The notes below the pieces were generated by a model that saw only the letters and a program-made list of their open reading frames with translations, made no database searches and was not told the origin of the DNA. Made by a program: the position numbers and the translations under genes. A DNA stretch of 23,447 bases from a virus, in IMG/VR virus record IMGVR_UViG_3300040960_001862, positions 1 to 23,447 of that record; one strand, written 5' to 3'. Positions 6,269 to 13,179 of the stretch are shown here, piece by piece. How positions within the stretch are numbered: position 1 is the stretch's first letter; every line of letters starts with the position of its first letter.

Positions 6269-7143
6269 TCAAAAATTGTCAATTTTGTAAGAGAGAATTT
6301 GAGACCGGAGGAAACAATCACCGGAAGTTCTGCAACAGCCGATGTCTCAGTCGATCACGGTATAGCTGTGAAACGTACAACAAGAACTGTTTGATCTGTA
6401 ACAAGGAATTTGAAGCACGGTCTTCCACGAACAAGTACTGCTCTCATGTCTGTCAGGGAGTCGCTAAAAAACTGAATTCAAAAGATCGGAATGTAGAACT
6501 GAAAAAGAAAAGAGCCGAGGAATTCAAGGTCCGAGAAAAAAGACAGTGTCTCCAGTGCAATAACAAATTCGTTCCGAGAAGCAGAGCACATAAGTTCTGT
6601 AGCGAACTGTGCAGAATCCGACAGCAGACTGAGCAGAATCAGAAACAGTGGCCCACGATGCCCTGTGCCTTTAAGGAATGTAACTTCACCTTTGTTCGGA
6701 AGAATCCGGCTCAGATCTATTGTTCTCGCAAATGTAAAGAGAAAGGAATCTCTGCACGGAAGTCGAAAAAGTACGCTGAGTTCATGAAGAAAAACATGAC
6801 AAAGAACAGGGAGTGTACTCGGTGTAACCAGAAACTACTGTCTCCGAAGTCACGGAGTTATCTGTGTGATCGATGCTTCAAGGATGTGGAGAACATTCGT
6901 AACCAGAGGAAACTCTTCAATGCTCCGGAATCCGACATCATCTTTGAACCGGAGTCAAACGACTTCTTCAGCAGTCCTTGGACTCGTTTACAGAAAAGAC
7001 ATTTCATCGATCTGGAACCGACAGACTCTTCTGTAGAGTCCTCGGATTTCAAGGATCAAATTCAAAACTATTTAAAGAAAGGAGGAAAGATTACGAAGCT
7101 ATCAGTCGGTTTCTGTCACTCACCCATTACCATGGAGCAGTAA
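6265..7143 (+). CDS. Protein with five tandem treble-clef-like zinc fingers (unknown role)
   Basis: 292 aa, highly basic. Five Cys4 units can be read: C5/C8/C23/C27, C42/C45/C59/C63, C95/C98/C112/C116, C134/C139/C153/C157 and C184/C187/C201/C204. Most have the form CxxC-x13/14-CxxxC with a shared KFC-S or YCS-C second half. Unit four has a wider first pair (CAFKEC). A helical Lys/Arg-rich linker separates units two and three. The C-terminal 80 residues are acidic, then end in NYLKKGGKITKL, a motif common in phage DNA-metabolism proteins. It lies between the RecE-type nuclease and the ERF annealing protein with ATGA overlap, suggesting nucleic-acid binding in recombination or replication. An HNH-nuclease reading was considered, but no His-Asn-His set was found. 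Function is open. Confidence 0.8.
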   Translation: MIKNCQFCKREFETGGNNHRKFCNSRCLSRSRYSCETYNKNCLICNKEFEARSSTNKYCSHVCQGVAKKLNSKDRNVELKKKRAEEFKVREKRQCLQCNNKFVPRSRAHKFCSELCRIRQQTEQNQKQWPTMPCAFKECNFTFVRKNPAQIYCSRKCKEKGISARKSKKYAEFMKKNMTKNRECTRCNQKLLSPKSRSYLCDRCFKDVENIRNQRKLFNAPESDIIFEPESNDFFSSPWTRLQKRHFIDLEPTDSSVESSDFKDQIQNYLKKGGKITKLSVGFCHSPITMEQ

Positions 7144-7388
7144 TGATGACCCTGGACAAAGCAAAATCACTGATGAAAGGACCGAACTATATGGAGGAAA
7201 TGGTCATGGAGACACTCAAAGCCTCTGATCTCTCGTTAATACCGGAGAAGATGGAAGTAGATTGGGACGATGAAGAACTACTGGAAGCCTTCCAGATTGC
7301 TCAGTCACAAATTCATTTGAAAAACTATCGTCTAGCGAATTCCGTTCTCCTTTTTTGTCACCGATTACTAAAGGAAAGATATGAGTGA
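7143..7388 (+). CDS. Small helical protein in the recombination operon (unknown)
   Basis: 81 aa from the ATG at 7143, which overlaps the previous TAA by one base; the open frame extends further upstream, but those codons lie inside the zinc-finger gene. It is helical and acidic in the middle (KMEVDWDDEELLEAF), ending in a more basic helix (FCHRLLKERYE). It has no recognised motif. It overlaps the ERF gene by 8 nt. The tight fit between two recombination genes suggests co-expression and possibly a partner role; this is inference. Confidence 0.65.
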   Translation: MMTLDKAKSLMKGPNYMEEMVMETLKASDLSLIPEKMEVDWDDEELLEAFQIAQSQIHLKNYRLANSVLLFCHRLLKERYE

Positions 7389-7839
7389 AAACATTTTGAA
7401 GATCACAGAAGACCTAACGACTTCACTGGATACCCAGGAACTCGACAAGGCGCTAGCCAAGGTCAAAGAAGAGATGAGTGCTTTGGTCGAAAAGGACGGA
7501 ACCAATCCGCATTTCCGGAACTCGTTTACTTCTCTATCGGCTTTGTTGAAAGCAGCCACTCCGGTACTCGCTAAACATGGGCTGTCTCTTCAGCAGCATC
7601 CAACGAGTTCTAAACTGGTCTCCAGACTGTCTCATTCATCAGGGCAATGGATCGTATCAGAGTATTCGTTACCAACACACAAGGATGATCCCCAGGGAGA
7701 CGGTTCAGCAATCACGTATGCACGGAGATACTGCTACCAGAGCATTCTGGGTCTAGCTGGAGACATGGATGACGATGGGAATGCTTCTATGCCGATCAGT
7801 GCCGGACCTCCGATGCCGAGAACCGGAGTGAAACGATGA
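7381..7839 (+). CDS. erf: ERF-superfamily single-strand annealing protein
   Basis: 152 aa, close to the minimal length of ERF recombinases. Family signatures are NPHFRNSFTSLSALLKAATP with AKHGLSLQQ (about residues 41-74) and the C-terminal GSAITYARRYCYQSILGLA followed by DMDDDGN. These proteins form rings on single-stranded DNA and anneal complementary strands, acting in recombination, genome circularisation or recombination-dependent replication. The RecE-type exonuclease two genes upstream is its expected partner. It starts inside the previous gene (8-nt overlap) and its stop overlaps the next start (ATGA-type). A short Pro/Gly tail ends the protein; the ERF call is strong. Confidence 0.88.
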   Translation: MSENILKITEDLTTSLDTQELDKALAKVKEEMSALVEKDGTNPHFRNSFTSLSALLKAATPVLAKHGLSLQQHPTSSKLVSRLSHSSGQWIVSEYSLPTHKDDPQGDGSAITYARRYCYQSILGLAGDMDDDGNASMPISAGPPMPRTGVKR

Positions 7840-8054
7840 TTGAAGGATATCTGGAAGACATGCTGATGGAACGAAAGTACGGAGTCTCTCTACAAGAGAT
7901 TCAGAATCTTTATACGGTGATGACTTGGCAAGTGTATCTGCGATTAGTCCAAGAAGACAGAAGGGACTCGGTTCCGGCTGATCTAGTGGAAGCTGCAGAA
8001 AAGTACGTCATTGCTTTTAACGACTGGGACCAACAACGAAATTTGGAGGACTAA
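7836..8054 (+). CDS. Small hypothetical protein
   Basis: 72 aa, starting in the 4-nt overlap with the ERF gene and ending in a TAATG overlap with the next gene. It is acidic and helix-rich (MLMERKYGVSLQEIQNL) with Trp residues near the middle and end. No TM segment, Cys or recognised domain is seen. The overlapping frame on both sides supports it as a real gene of the early operon. Its role is unknown. Confidence 0.65.
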   Translation: MIEGYLEDMLMERKYGVSLQEIQNLYTVMTWQVYLRLVQEDRRDSVPADLVEAAEKYVIAFNDWDQQRNLED

Positions 8055-8350
8055 TGGAAGGACTAGTACACTTGGTACCCCAAAAAATCCCTGTGATGGA
8101 ACAGACCGAGGTCTGGATTGTTAAAGGGATCGAAAGAACAGAGGTCTCCCCCGAACATTATTATCATGTATTTGCTTCTGAAGAAGATGCCGAAAGATGG
8201 GCAGAAACTCTGGAAACCATTGAAGGTGCAAAGACAGAGATTATTGAATCAACCCTAACTGTTCAAACAGGGTACTCCTACCCAAATCGTCCAGAGTACG
8301 GAGATGCTGCTGGCGAGACATTTAAAGACTTTACGTTAAGGATTCGTTAA
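8054..8350 (+). CDS. Small acidic hypothetical protein
   Basis: 98 aa, ATG at 8054 preceded by GGAGG at 8045-8049. The sequence alternates beta segments and helices (EVWIVKGIER, EDAERWAETLE) and is strongly acidic overall. This resembles small phage inhibitor or DNA-mimic proteins in charge, but no family was recognised. It belongs to the early operon, after which there is a 29-nt gap. Function unknown. Confidence 0.65.
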   Translation: MEGLVHLVPQKIPVMEQTEVWIVKGIERTEVSPEHYYHVFASEEDAERWAETLETIEGAKTEIIESTLTVQTGYSYPNRPEYGDAAGETFKDFTLRIR

Positions 8351-8379
8351 CCACGAATAATCAGACTAATGGAGGTGGT

Positions 8380-8583
8380 ATGTCAAGAAAGACGGTAAGA
8401 GTCTATGAAGATGACTACAAAGACTTAAAAAAGATCATTCGGGAACTTCAATATGAAATTTGTAAGGAGTGTATTTGGGCAGGTACTCAGGCTTTGGGTT
8501 CTGCAAGTCCAGACGATCTCCCACTAATTCACAGAGCACAGTCTTTAGTCAATGATGCACTGGCTTTGATGCCAAAACGTTAA
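8380..8583 (+). CDS. Small helical hypothetical protein
   Basis: 67 aa, with a very strong Shine-Dalgarno GGAGGTGGT directly before the ATG at 8380. The N-terminal 30 residues are a charged helix (VYEDDYKDLKKIIREL), followed by a Cys pair (CKEC) and a second helix. There is no known motif. It is separated by about 30 nt from the gene before and by about 130 nt from the next supported gene, so it may end a translational block of the early operon. Confidence 0.6.
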   Translation: MSRKTVRVYEDDYKDLKKIIRELQYEICKECIWAGTQALGSASPDDLPLIHRAQSLVNDALALMPKR

Positions 8584-8712
8584 TTATTTCAGACAGGGTA
8601 TAGCCAGTGGGCCTTCCTCCCTAAATAAATGGTCCGAATTCATTACTGGTTAATCAATACGAGAGTTCCGCATTTCTCTACGATGGCCCTGTCTCCCACA
8701 CATGGAGTAGCA

Positions 8713-8832
8713 ATGGATGCAACACTTAGATTTTCTGTTTTCCTCACGCTGTCTTCACTAGCTTTCCTGCTACTGACTCCAGCGATCATCAATGCACTCA
8801 ACTTTTGGACAAGAGTGTTCAATCAACTCTAA
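8713..8832 (+). CDS. 39-aa single-TM peptide
   Basis: The start is placed at the ATG at 8713 because GGAG lies five bases upstream (8704-8707). The frame is open from 8629, but upstream Mets lack a ribosome site. The peptide is one hydrophobic segment (SVFLTLSSLAFLLLTPAII) with a short N-terminus and a C-terminal NFWTRVF. The length suits a membrane-anchored phage peptide. AAGGAG for the next gene lies directly at its stop. It may be an early host-takeover or exclusion peptide; that is speculation. Confidence 0.4.
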   Translation: MDATLRFSVFLTLSSLAFLLLTPAIINALNFWTRVFNQL

Positions 8833-8842
8833 GGAGAAATCT

Positions 8843-9256
8843 ATGGACTTAGGATTTTCAATCGAAATCGAATACCCGAAAGAAATGATTCAGACCTCTC
8901 CGTTGCCCCCTGGAGAGCATATGGTCGAGATCCAATACATTGGTAGCAAACCAACGAAGTCTGGTGGCTGGATGCTGAACATGAAGTTAGCGAACAATCA
9001 TGGACATGTCTGGGACAATTTCAATGTTGGTCATGCTAGTGAAACCACTCGTCAGAGTGCTCAGAAGAAACTGGGAAGAGTAGCCCGTTGTAGTGGTCTG
9101 GAAGGATCGTTCAGTAATACCGATGACCTGTTAAACAGAACCGTAGCAGTCGAACTCGGATTAAATCAGAATGGGTACATCGAAGTACTGAAATACAAGG
9201 AGAAACTGTCACAGGTTCCGGTGATGGATACTGATGACGATGAACCTGAGTTTTGA
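8843..9256 (+). CDS. DUF669-like, SSB-type protein
   Basis: 137 aa from the ATG at 8843 with AAGGAG at 8831-8836; the longer frame from 8792 is ignored because its start lies inside the previous gene and lacks a ribosome site. Family features are PPGEHMVEI at about 22-30, KPTKSGGWMLNMKL (36-49), the VWDNFNVGH segment, and a helical QSAQKKLGRVARCSG region. The tail is acidic (MDTDDDEPEF), like the protein-interaction tail of single-strand binding proteins. It probably binds ssDNA in phage replication or recombination, upstream of the RusA resolvase and the DUF3987 ATPase. The DUF669 call is by motif and context. Confidence 0.75.
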   Translation: MDLGFSIEIEYPKEMIQTSPLPPGEHMVEIQYIGSKPTKSGGWMLNMKLANNHGHVWDNFNVGHASETTRQSAQKKLGRVARCSGLEGSFSNTDDLLNRTVAVELGLNQNGYIEVLKYKEKLSQVPVMDTDDDEPEF

Positions 9257-9638
9257 ACTACCTTTTCCTCCCTCGGTAAACACCTACTACCGGAGTTCTT
9301 TCCGGAGTAGATCGGTTTATCTGTCAAAAAAAGGACGGGAATTTCATCAACTAGCGTTAGTTGGTCTCATGGAGTTAAGCGATGCAGGAACATCCGGTAC
9401 TCTTCTCCCGTCCTTCCCCACAGAACGTCTCAGAATCCACATAGAACTGATTCCTGGTGATCGTAGGTCGTTTGATATCGATAACCGAGTCAAAGCGATC
9501 TTAGATGTTCTGGAGGGACATCTGTTTCTCAACGATAGTCAGATCGATGAACTGGAAGTCATTCGTAAACCAATGGACAAAGGGAAGGCACGATGTCGAG
9601 TAACGATCTCCGAGATCAAAGAGCAATCGAATTTCTAA
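9234..9638 (+). CDS. rusA: RusA-like Holliday junction resolvase
   Basis: 134 aa; the ATG at 9234 or the one at 9240 could be the start (protein begins MTMNLSFEL or MNLSFEL). RusA features are LPFPPSVNTYYR near the N-terminus, the acidic catalytic segment FDIDNRVKAILDVLEG (D81, D83, D91) and NDSQIDEL after it. It would cut four-way junctions and so resolve recombination intermediates made by the RecE-type nuclease and ERF pair, or clear DNA before packaging. It overlaps the SSB-like gene by 23 nt and the following ATPase gene by 46 nt, an unusually deep overlap. The family call is strong. Confidence 0.9.
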   Translation: MTMNLSFELPFPPSVNTYYRSSFRSRSVYLSKKGREFHQLALVGLMELSDAGTSGTLLPSFPTERLRIHIELIPGDRRSFDIDNRVKAILDVLEGHLFLNDSQIDELEVIRKPMDKGKARCRVTISEIKEQSNF

Positions 9639-10918
9639 AGAGACAGGGAATTCAGAGACCAGAGGTAGAAGAGGAAAGTTTTCCAGCAGAAGTGGAAGAA
9701 CCGATTCCAGAACTGGACTATCCTCCAGGGTTCTTAGGCGAACTCGCTGAAATGATCTGTGACAGTGGCTACAAACGACAGAAGTTGTTATCGATCTCGG
9801 CAGCTTCGGTGATCATCAGTTCTTTAGTCGGACAACGAATCAAGTCACAGTCTGGCATGAGAGCGAATATCTATTGTTTGTCTGTAGCACCGACTGCTGC
9901 CGGAAAGGAACATGGTCGGAGAATGATCGATAGATATCTCGTTGCTGCTGGAGCAGATTCGGTGATTGCTGGAGATGAAATCAGTAGTGATGCCGGAGTA
10001 GTCGATCAGTTATCGAATCAGCCACAATTGCTGTTTCTGTTAGATGAATTCGGAAAGTTTCTGAAACGAACTCAGTTGAGTAGTAGTTCTCCGTATCTCG
10101 TTGGCATTCTGGAACTATTGATGAAACTCTATGGTCTTTCTGATGGAACCTACAGATCCGGTTGGACAAAGACCGATGGAGGACGGAAAGTGATTCATCA
10201 GCCTCATGTAACGATCTATGGAACATCGACTCCAGAACAATTCTGGCCACTAATGAACGGGGATCTGATCAGTAATGGATTTCTGAATCGATTCTGGATC
10301 TTTGAAAACCGAGAGGAATCACCGGAGGAACAGAACGTACTGGAACCTGTTTTGAATCAATCGATGGTCCAGCAATTAAAGAGACTGTACTCTTTACCGA
10401 GAGTTTCGATGGGAGAAGATGCTACGATTCCAATGCCCCAGGTGATTACGGCTACAGAAGCAGCAAACGAGGTACTACGGGAAGCACAGAAGCACTGGAA
10501 GGAAGAATCACAGAATCCGGTAAACAAAGCCAGAGACTTGTGGAAACGAGCAAACGATATGTGTCGGAAAGCTGCACTCCTGGTCGCTATCAGTGGGTAT
10601 CAGTATCAACTACCGAATGTCACCGAAGAGCACATGCAGTGGTCCGTGGAACTAACGAACTATCTGTGTCGAAACGCAAGTCAACGAGCATCCGGTGAAA
10701 TGGGTGAAACCAGACATGAACAGAGGATCAACAAGATCTATCAGAAGATTTCCGAGAAACCGGATGGAATCAGTAACCGAGAACTAAACAGAAGCTGTCA
10801 CCATATCCCAAAGGCATATAGAATTCAGATTCTGGAGCAGTTACTGGAGTCAGGAATGATTGAAGAGACCATGGTAATGGTCGAGAAACGGTCTACGAGA
10901 GGTTTTAAATGTTCTTAA
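9593..10918 (+). CDS. DUF3987 family ATPase (phage replication helicase/primase-like)
   Basis: 441 aa. A P-loop variant APTAAGKE is at residues 99-106 and a Walker B-like LLFLLDEFGKF at about 146-156. A conserved HVTIYGTSTPEQFW segment comes next, then NGFLNRFWIFENRE. The C-terminal third is helical with a winged-helix look (ISNRELNRSCHHIPKAY). This matches DUF3987 proteins, which occupy the replicative helicase/primase position in many temperate phages. It ends the early operon. No DNA polymerase gene is present in the window, so host polymerase is probably recruited. The biochemical activity of the family is not firmly established; replication role is inference from position and motifs. Confidence 0.78.
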   Translation: MSSNDLRDQRAIEFLKRQGIQRPEVEEESFPAEVEEPIPELDYPPGFLGELAEMICDSGYKRQKLLSISAASVIISSLVGQRIKSQSGMRANIYCLSVAPTAAGKEHGRRMIDRYLVAAGADSVIAGDEISSDAGVVDQLSNQPQLLFLLDEFGKFLKRTQLSSSSPYLVGILELLMKLYGLSDGTYRSGWTKTDGGRKVIHQPHVTIYGTSTPEQFWPLMNGDLISNGFLNRFWIFENREESPEEQNVLEPVLNQSMVQQLKRLYSLPRVSMGEDATIPMPQVITATEAANEVLREAQKHWKEESQNPVNKARDLWKRANDMCRKAALLVAISGYQYQLPNVTEEHMQWSVELTNYLCRNASQRASGEMGETRHEQRINKIYQKISEKPDGISNRELNRSCHHIPKAYRIQILEQLLESGMIEETMVMVEKRSTRGFKCS

Positions 10919-10958
10919 TGGCACTACTCGCTAACTGTCACGGTGACACTTGGTGCCA
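10919..10958 (+). repeat. Nested inverted repeats after the early operon
   Basis: Directly after the ATPase stop, TGGCAC (10919-10924) pairs with GTGCCA (10953-10958), and inside lies a palindrome, TGTCAC-G-GTGACA (10936-10948). There is no T-run after it, so a classical terminator is unlikely; an operator or RNA processing signal is possible. Further along, AGTACTGT occurs twice (11003-11010 and 11019-11026). The rest of the gap up to 11102 holds only the palindrome TTTTGATCAAAA (11086-11097), next to the 3' end of the convergent XRE gene. Confidence 0.5.
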
Positions 10959-11102
10959 ATAAGGGAATTTAACGAGGTTTTTCCGGTTCCATACATATTA
11001 ATAGTACTGTATTAACGAAGTACTGTTCTTTTGGGTTACCGTCTGATCTGGAAGATACCATGGAAACCGGAGTTCTGTCAATCACTTTTGATCAAAAAAA
11101 AA

Positions 11103-11447
11103 TCAAAGTCTCACATTTGGTCGATCAGCCGTGGCTTCCTGGATCAAAGCATCGTGAATCCGTGGTGGAGAAACGAAGATCCGTTTTTCCAGTTCTTCCG
11201 AATCGTACATGATCTTCATCAGGAGCATAGCGACATTCAATAACTTTGGGAAGTGACGGATCTCCGATTCAAACTTACTGATTTCTACTCTGGTATAACC
11301 GAGTATATCTGATAGTTCCTGCTGAGTGAATCCGAGTTCTGTTCTGATTCCACGTAACCATTCCCCAGGACTTTTGTCTCCGAAGAAATCTTCATCGGTC
11401 ATGGTCTGTAGACAGTCGGTTGAAGCAATCAAAGGTTTTTTAGCCAT
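11103..11447 (-). CDS. XRE-family HTH regulator
   Basis: 114 aa. The Cro/C1-type HTH runs over about residues 29-80 (FTQQELSDILGYTRVEISKFE). An N-terminal extension of some 28 residues and a short helical C-terminal region flank it; no peptidase domain is present. It is on the minus strand, convergent with the early operon, and its ATG abuts a 21-bp direct repeat that is probably its own operator. No good Shine-Dalgarno is visible (nearest AGGA is 11 nt from the ATG). It could be a Cro-like second regulator, a late-gene regulator or an antitoxin-type protein without a visible toxin. DNA binding is well supported; target is inference. Confidence 0.8.
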   Translation of the reverse strand: MAKKPLIASTDCLQTMTDEDFFGDKSPGEWLRGIRTELGFTQQELSDILGYTRVEISKFESEIRHFPKLLNVAMLLMKIMYDSEELEKRIFVSPPRIHDALIQEATADRPNVRL

Positions 11448-11496
11448 AATTTTTGCGGTCCTGAGCGGAAGTGAGAATTTTTGCGGTCATGAGCGG
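11448..11496 (-). promoter_or_regulatory. Two 21-bp direct repeats at the XRE gene start (candidate operators)
   Basis: On the plus strand, AATTTTTGCGGTCCTGAGCGG (21 bases, 11448-11468) recurs at 11476-11496 with one mismatch (A for the second C of CC). The copies are 28 bp apart start to start and separated by 7 bp. The first copy touches the start codon of the minus-strand XRE gene, so a protein bound there would block transcription or translation initiation. Autoregulation is inferred from position. Confidence 0.68.
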
Positions 11497-11614
11497 ATCA
11501 GAATCAAACCGAATGCAAACGGAATACAAGATCGAACTGGTCAAATCGGGTTTAAAGCCACAAAAAGCAAGTAAAATTGCAATTGTATTCAGATCTGTTC
11601 AGATCAGGAGATAA
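11489..11614 (+). CDS. Possible 41-aa ORF divergent from the XRE gene
   Basis: Found by manual translation; ATG at 11489 lies inside the second operator-like repeat, an alternative ATG is at 11513. The product is basic and helical (YKIELVKSGLKPQKASKI) with an Arg-rich end. No clear Shine-Dalgarno precedes either ATG. A small gene divergent from an XRE regulator and sharing its operator region would fit a Cro/CII-like or toxin-like partner, but evidence is only position and an open frame. Confidence 0.22.
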   Translation: MSGSESNRMQTEYKIELVKSGLKPQKASKIAIVFRSVQIRR

Positions 11615-11706
11615 TCCGAAGGTATACTTGACTAGTCTTGAAACAGAAAAACGGCATGGTGAGAGATCTGAGCATCGATAGATGATAGTTTTGGGGAACA
11701 AAGCAC

Positions 11707-11738
11707 AAAAAAAAGGACAAGCTCCGGAGAACTTGCCC
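11707..11738 (-). terminator. Rho-independent terminator of the accessory operon
   Basis: On the minus strand GGGCAAG and CTTGTCC pair across a 10-base loop containing CTCCGGAG, followed by eight T. It lies 10 nt past the stop of the gene at 11748-12032. The 11615-11706 stretch beyond it holds nothing recognisable. Confidence 0.85.
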
Positions 11739-11747
11739 AGGATTAGA

Positions 11748-12032
11748 TCAATCTTCTATTATGGTAATTCCTAGCCTTTCGGCATCTCTTTCAGTTAAAA
11801 TTATTTCAAGGGGATCTTTTGAATTATCGTTAGTTGGTAGTCCTAACGGGATGATGGTAATCAATTTCCCATTTTTATTTGGAAAGGTCACAGTATTCCC
11901 ATAACTACCGGTTGCATAACTAAAAGATCTAATTATCTTTTTTTTATCTCTATGCCTAAACAACATGATTCCCTTTTCTGGGGTTTCAACTCGTTTGCCG
12001 TATACTGTTTTATTCCAGTTTTTATTTCCCAT
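11748..12032 (-). CDS. Hypothetical protein, AT-rich accessory gene
   Basis: 94 aa with GAGGAACT directly before the ATG at 12032. It is basic at the N-terminus (HRDKKKIIRSF), with beta-prone middle segments (NTVTFPNKNGKLITIIPLG) and a C-terminal LTERDAERLGI helix. It has no TM, Cys or known motif. By eye its codons are more AT-rich than the replication and structural genes, which fits a recently acquired accessory gene. It has terminators on both sides (12046-12067 upstream, 11707-11738 downstream), so it may be partly uncoupled from the genes before it and depend on read-through or its own promoter. Function unknown. Confidence 0.62.
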   Translation of the reverse strand: MGNKNWNKTVYGKRVETPEKGIMLFRHRDKKKIIRSFSYATGSYGNTVTFPNKNGKLITIIPLGLPTNDNSKDPLEIILTERDAERLGITIIED

Positions 12033-12045
12033 AGTTCCTCAAATG

Positions 12046-12067
12046 AAAAAACCTCCCGAAGGAGGTT
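12046..12067 (-). terminator. Rho-independent terminator inside the accessory operon
   Basis: On the minus strand AACCTCC-TTCG-GGAGGTT forms a 7-bp stem with a UUCG-type tetraloop, followed by a run of T (plus-strand A at 12046-12051). It lies 8 nt after the stop of the 59-aa gene and 14 nt before the start of the gene at 12032. The shape is that of a strong intrinsic terminator. Confidence 0.9.
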
Positions 12068-12074
12068 CTGTTAG

Positions 12075-12254
12075 TTAGTTTGGATAATGTTTCAAATAGT
12101 TCTGCATCGCTAGCTGATCAGTAAAACGGATACCAGCACCATGGATAGCATCTTGTAGAAAATGCCATTGCTTCGGATATCCTGTCCAGATCACGATTCC
12201 TTGATCTGTTACAAAGAATTTCCCTGCTTTCCAGGAAACAGTTACGACTCTCAT
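12075..12254 (-). CDS. 59-aa hypothetical protein
   Basis: Found by manual translation of the minus strand. The ATG (12254) overlaps the stop of the gp88-like gene as ATGA, and a strong terminator follows the stop. The product starts MRVVTVSWKAGKFFVTD, is rich in aromatic and His residues (KQWHFLQDAIHGAGIRF), and is predicted to be a small beta-alpha domain. The overlap and terminator make the gene credible. No family was recognised. Confidence 0.65.
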   Translation of the reverse strand: MRVVTVSWKAGKFFVTDQGIVIWTGYPKQWHFLQDAIHGAGIRFTDQLAMQNYLKHYPN

Positions 12255-12952
12255 AAGACAAAACCAGTTTTATCTAGTTTTGCGCTACCTTTTGCGAAGG
12301 CTCCGCCAACTTGAGAGACCTTTCCTAGCCACCAGACGTCCGTGTCGTCTTGTTCTTTAATCACGTGATAGCCAAACCAAGTATCAGGAATACTTTCTCG
12401 TGTTCTCCAAACTACGTTGACTACTCCGCCAGAAGACAAAACATCTAAACAGAAGCTCTCGTTTTCCTCTGATCTTGAAAAGATCAAATCGTAGTTCCAA
12501 GGGAACTTTCCCGTCAGGTATCGGTCCATTCTGTCAAATCGTTTTGTATAGTCGTAGAACCTGATCTTTCGTTTAAAAAGACTAGGCGCTACCAGTTCCC
12601 AGGCAACATCAGAAAGAACATTCAGCCGAACAAAAGGAGTCTTTCCCTGTTTCTCTGCTTTCCTTTCTATGGCATCTAGTTCAGATTCAAGAGTGCTCAG
12701 GAACAGTCTTCTGTTCTCTAAAAACAATTGAGCTTTCTTGATTCTTGCTTGTCTCACGTTAGAAAACTTTCCTCTCCCCTGATCAAACAAGCACACCGAA
12801 GTACATCCTTCTGATCGACTAGGACAAAGCTCAGTTCCCGACTCCTTTGCAGGAGCAAGGGACAATCCGGCAATCAAGATTTGATCAGTCCTTGTTTTGT
12901 CCAGTTTCGTATTTCCAGTTTCTGCCAATAATTTGATTAGTTGCTTACTCAT
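12251..12952 (-). CDS. gp88/DUF7227-like phage protein
   Basis: 233 aa, GAGGAACT before the ATG at 12952. The N-terminal third has features remembered for the 'gene product 88' family: TGNTKLDKT, the GLSLAPAKESG segment, and a Cys cluster CPSRSEGCTSVCL (C43, C50, C54), followed by GRGKFSNVRQARIKKAQ. Three Cys in this spacing could hold a metal or Fe-S centre; that is inference. The C-terminal half is mixed alpha/beta with several Trp. It is the largest gene of the minus-strand accessory operon. Gene product 88 proteins occur in many phages and have no established function as far as I know. The family assignment is moderately sure. Confidence 0.68.
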   Translation of the reverse strand: MSKQLIKLLAETGNTKLDKTRTDQILIAGLSLAPAKESGTELCPSRSEGCTSVCLFDQGRGKFSNVRQARIKKAQLFLENRRLFLSTLESELDAIERKAEKQGKTPFVRLNVLSDVAWELVAPSLFKRKIRFYDYTKRFDRMDRYLTGKFPWNYDLIFSRSEENESFCLDVLSSGGVVNVVWRTRESIPDTWFGYHVIKEQDDTDVWWLGKVSQVGGAFAKGSAKLDKTGFVL

Positions 12953-12960
12953 AGTTCCTC

Positions 12961-13179
12961 TTAAATGATTTGATCGTCAGTAGTAAAATCAAACAAGGTC
13001 CGCTCAAGTCTCTGAGCTTTCTTGTAGAACTGGTATTCCCTGGCAAAACATTGACTAGCATATGCCCAGTCATCATCAGTATTTAATGAAGACAAAGCTT
13101 TTCGCATGGCTTTCTTGATCGGTTTCCTCTGTTCCCAAGTAAGATAAATCTTCGGTTCTTTTGTTAGATCTACTGCCAC
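12961..13179 (-). CDS. Hypothetical protein, GTG start
   Basis: 72 aa from a GTG at 13179, chosen because GGAGG sits just upstream in a good position; the start overlaps the previous gene's stop by 10 nt. The product is basic and helical (REYQFYKKAQRLERTLF) with an acidic patch (NTDDDW). No motif was recognised. Its stop (12961) is 8 nt before the gp88-like start, and the stop codon merges with that gene's ribosome site. Confidence 0.6.
   Translation of the reverse strand: MAVDLTKEPKIYLTWEQRKPIKKAMRKALSSLNTDDDWAYASQCFAREYQFYKKAQRLERTLFDFTTDDQII

Noticed and set aside
6978-7142. Upstream extension of the 81-aa gene at 7143
   Set aside because: The extension would lie wholly inside the zinc-finger gene; the ATG at 7143 overlapping the stop is the natural coupled start.
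8629-8712. Upstream extension of the 39-aa membrane peptide
   Set aside because: No ribosome site for the earlier ATGs, while GGAG is correctly placed for 8713.
11031-11243. 70-aa plus-strand frame over the XRE gene
   Set aside because: It is antisense to the well-supported XRE gene and lacks a ribosome site.
11326-11574. 82-aa plus-strand frame
   Set aside because: Mostly antisense to the XRE gene start and operators; no ribosome site or family resemblance.
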